A stretch of DNA of 32,528 bases from Bacteroides sp. Lineage in GTDB: Bacteria; Bacteroidota; Bacteroidia; Bacteroidales; Muribaculaceae. Below the pieces are notes generated by a model. The model was not told where the DNA came from. It searched no databases and saw only the letters and a program-made list of their open reading frames with translations. Positions 32,461-32,528 of this stretch are shown piece by piece; within the stretch, counting starts at the first letter, position 1, and every line of letters starts with the position of its first letter. A program made the translations under genes and the position numbers. Location of the stretch: assembly GCA_014801815.1 (NCBI GenBank), contig JAAVDM010000047.1, forward strand, positions 1 to 32,528, given 5' to 3'.

Positions 32461-32528
32461 GTGGCAATTACCTACTCTCCCGCTTTCGCAGTACCATCGG
32501 CGTGATAAGGTTTAACTTCTCTGTTCGG
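32461..32528 (-). rRNA. rrf: 5S ribosomal RNA, 3' part (runs off the window)
   Basis: The reverse complement contains the conserved 5S segments CCGAACAGAGAAGTTAA, CGCCGATGGTACTGC and GGGAGAGTAGGT, ending near 32461. About 68 nt of roughly 110 are in the window; the 5' part and, by usual order, the 23S and 16S genes lie to the right. Confidence 0.95.

Overview
The window looks like a Bacteroidota chromosome, most likely order Bacteroidales. The evidence is four promoters of the Bacteroidetes type (-33 TTTG or CTTG, exactly 20 nt, then -7 TAnnTTTG), a complete core operon for the type IX secretion system (T9SS, found only in this phylum), a tRNA gene without encoded CCA, and Bacteroidales-typical lipoprotein families. 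The protein style suggests a gut or oral member (Muribaculaceae-, Prevotella- or Porphyromonas-like), but I cannot fix the family by reading. No integrase, transposase, phage gene or CRISPR array is visible, so most of the window looks like core chromosome.

Layout. 1-3450: a CAU-anticodon tRNA (minus) with its promoter and terminator, a C-poor purine-rich spacer, then prmC, recX and a comF-like gene (plus) with long, AT-rich spacers. Between prmC and recX lies a roughly 200-bp imperfect palindrome that looks like a MITE or a long hairpin. 3316-6817 (plus): pyrE behind a perfect promoter and a structured leader, then an SRPBCC protein, a Rieske-like lipoprotein, a LysE-type exporter and an unrecognised exported protein. 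6830-10503 (minus): dGTPase, TPM-domain membrane protein and a DUF3298 lipoprotein, read from one promoter. 10628-17962 (plus): porT-porP-porK-porL-porM-porN, the outer-membrane barrels, the PorK/PorN ring and the PorL/PorM motor of the T9SS. PorL carries an unusual insert that is about half glycine, and PorN a long basic tail.

17974-25443: a small surface-glycan cluster with five glycosyltransferases on both strands, a Wzx-type flippase and a FemAB/BioF2-like acyltransferase. It lies directly after the T9SS operon and may act on the surface glycan to which T9SS cargo is anchored; that link is inference. 25452-31033 (minus): a cell-envelope block of dut, a long TPR lipoprotein or exported protein, a DUF4292/LolA-like protein and an EnvC-like amidase activator whose M23 domain has lost two zinc ligands, preceded by a 55-residue two-cluster ferredoxin gene with its own promoter and terminator. 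31262-32017 (plus) is another glycosyltransferase with a terminator. The right end holds four 84-93 bp minisatellite units, an intrinsic terminator and the 3' part of a 5S rRNA gene (minus), so an rRNA operon lies just outside the window.

The most notable points for follow-up are the palindromic element at 1424-1624, the glycine-rich PorL, the rRNA-adjacent minisatellite, the catalytically degenerate and repeat-rich EnvC-like protein, and the T9SS/glycan neighbourhood. I did not find a convincing wholly new multi-gene system.
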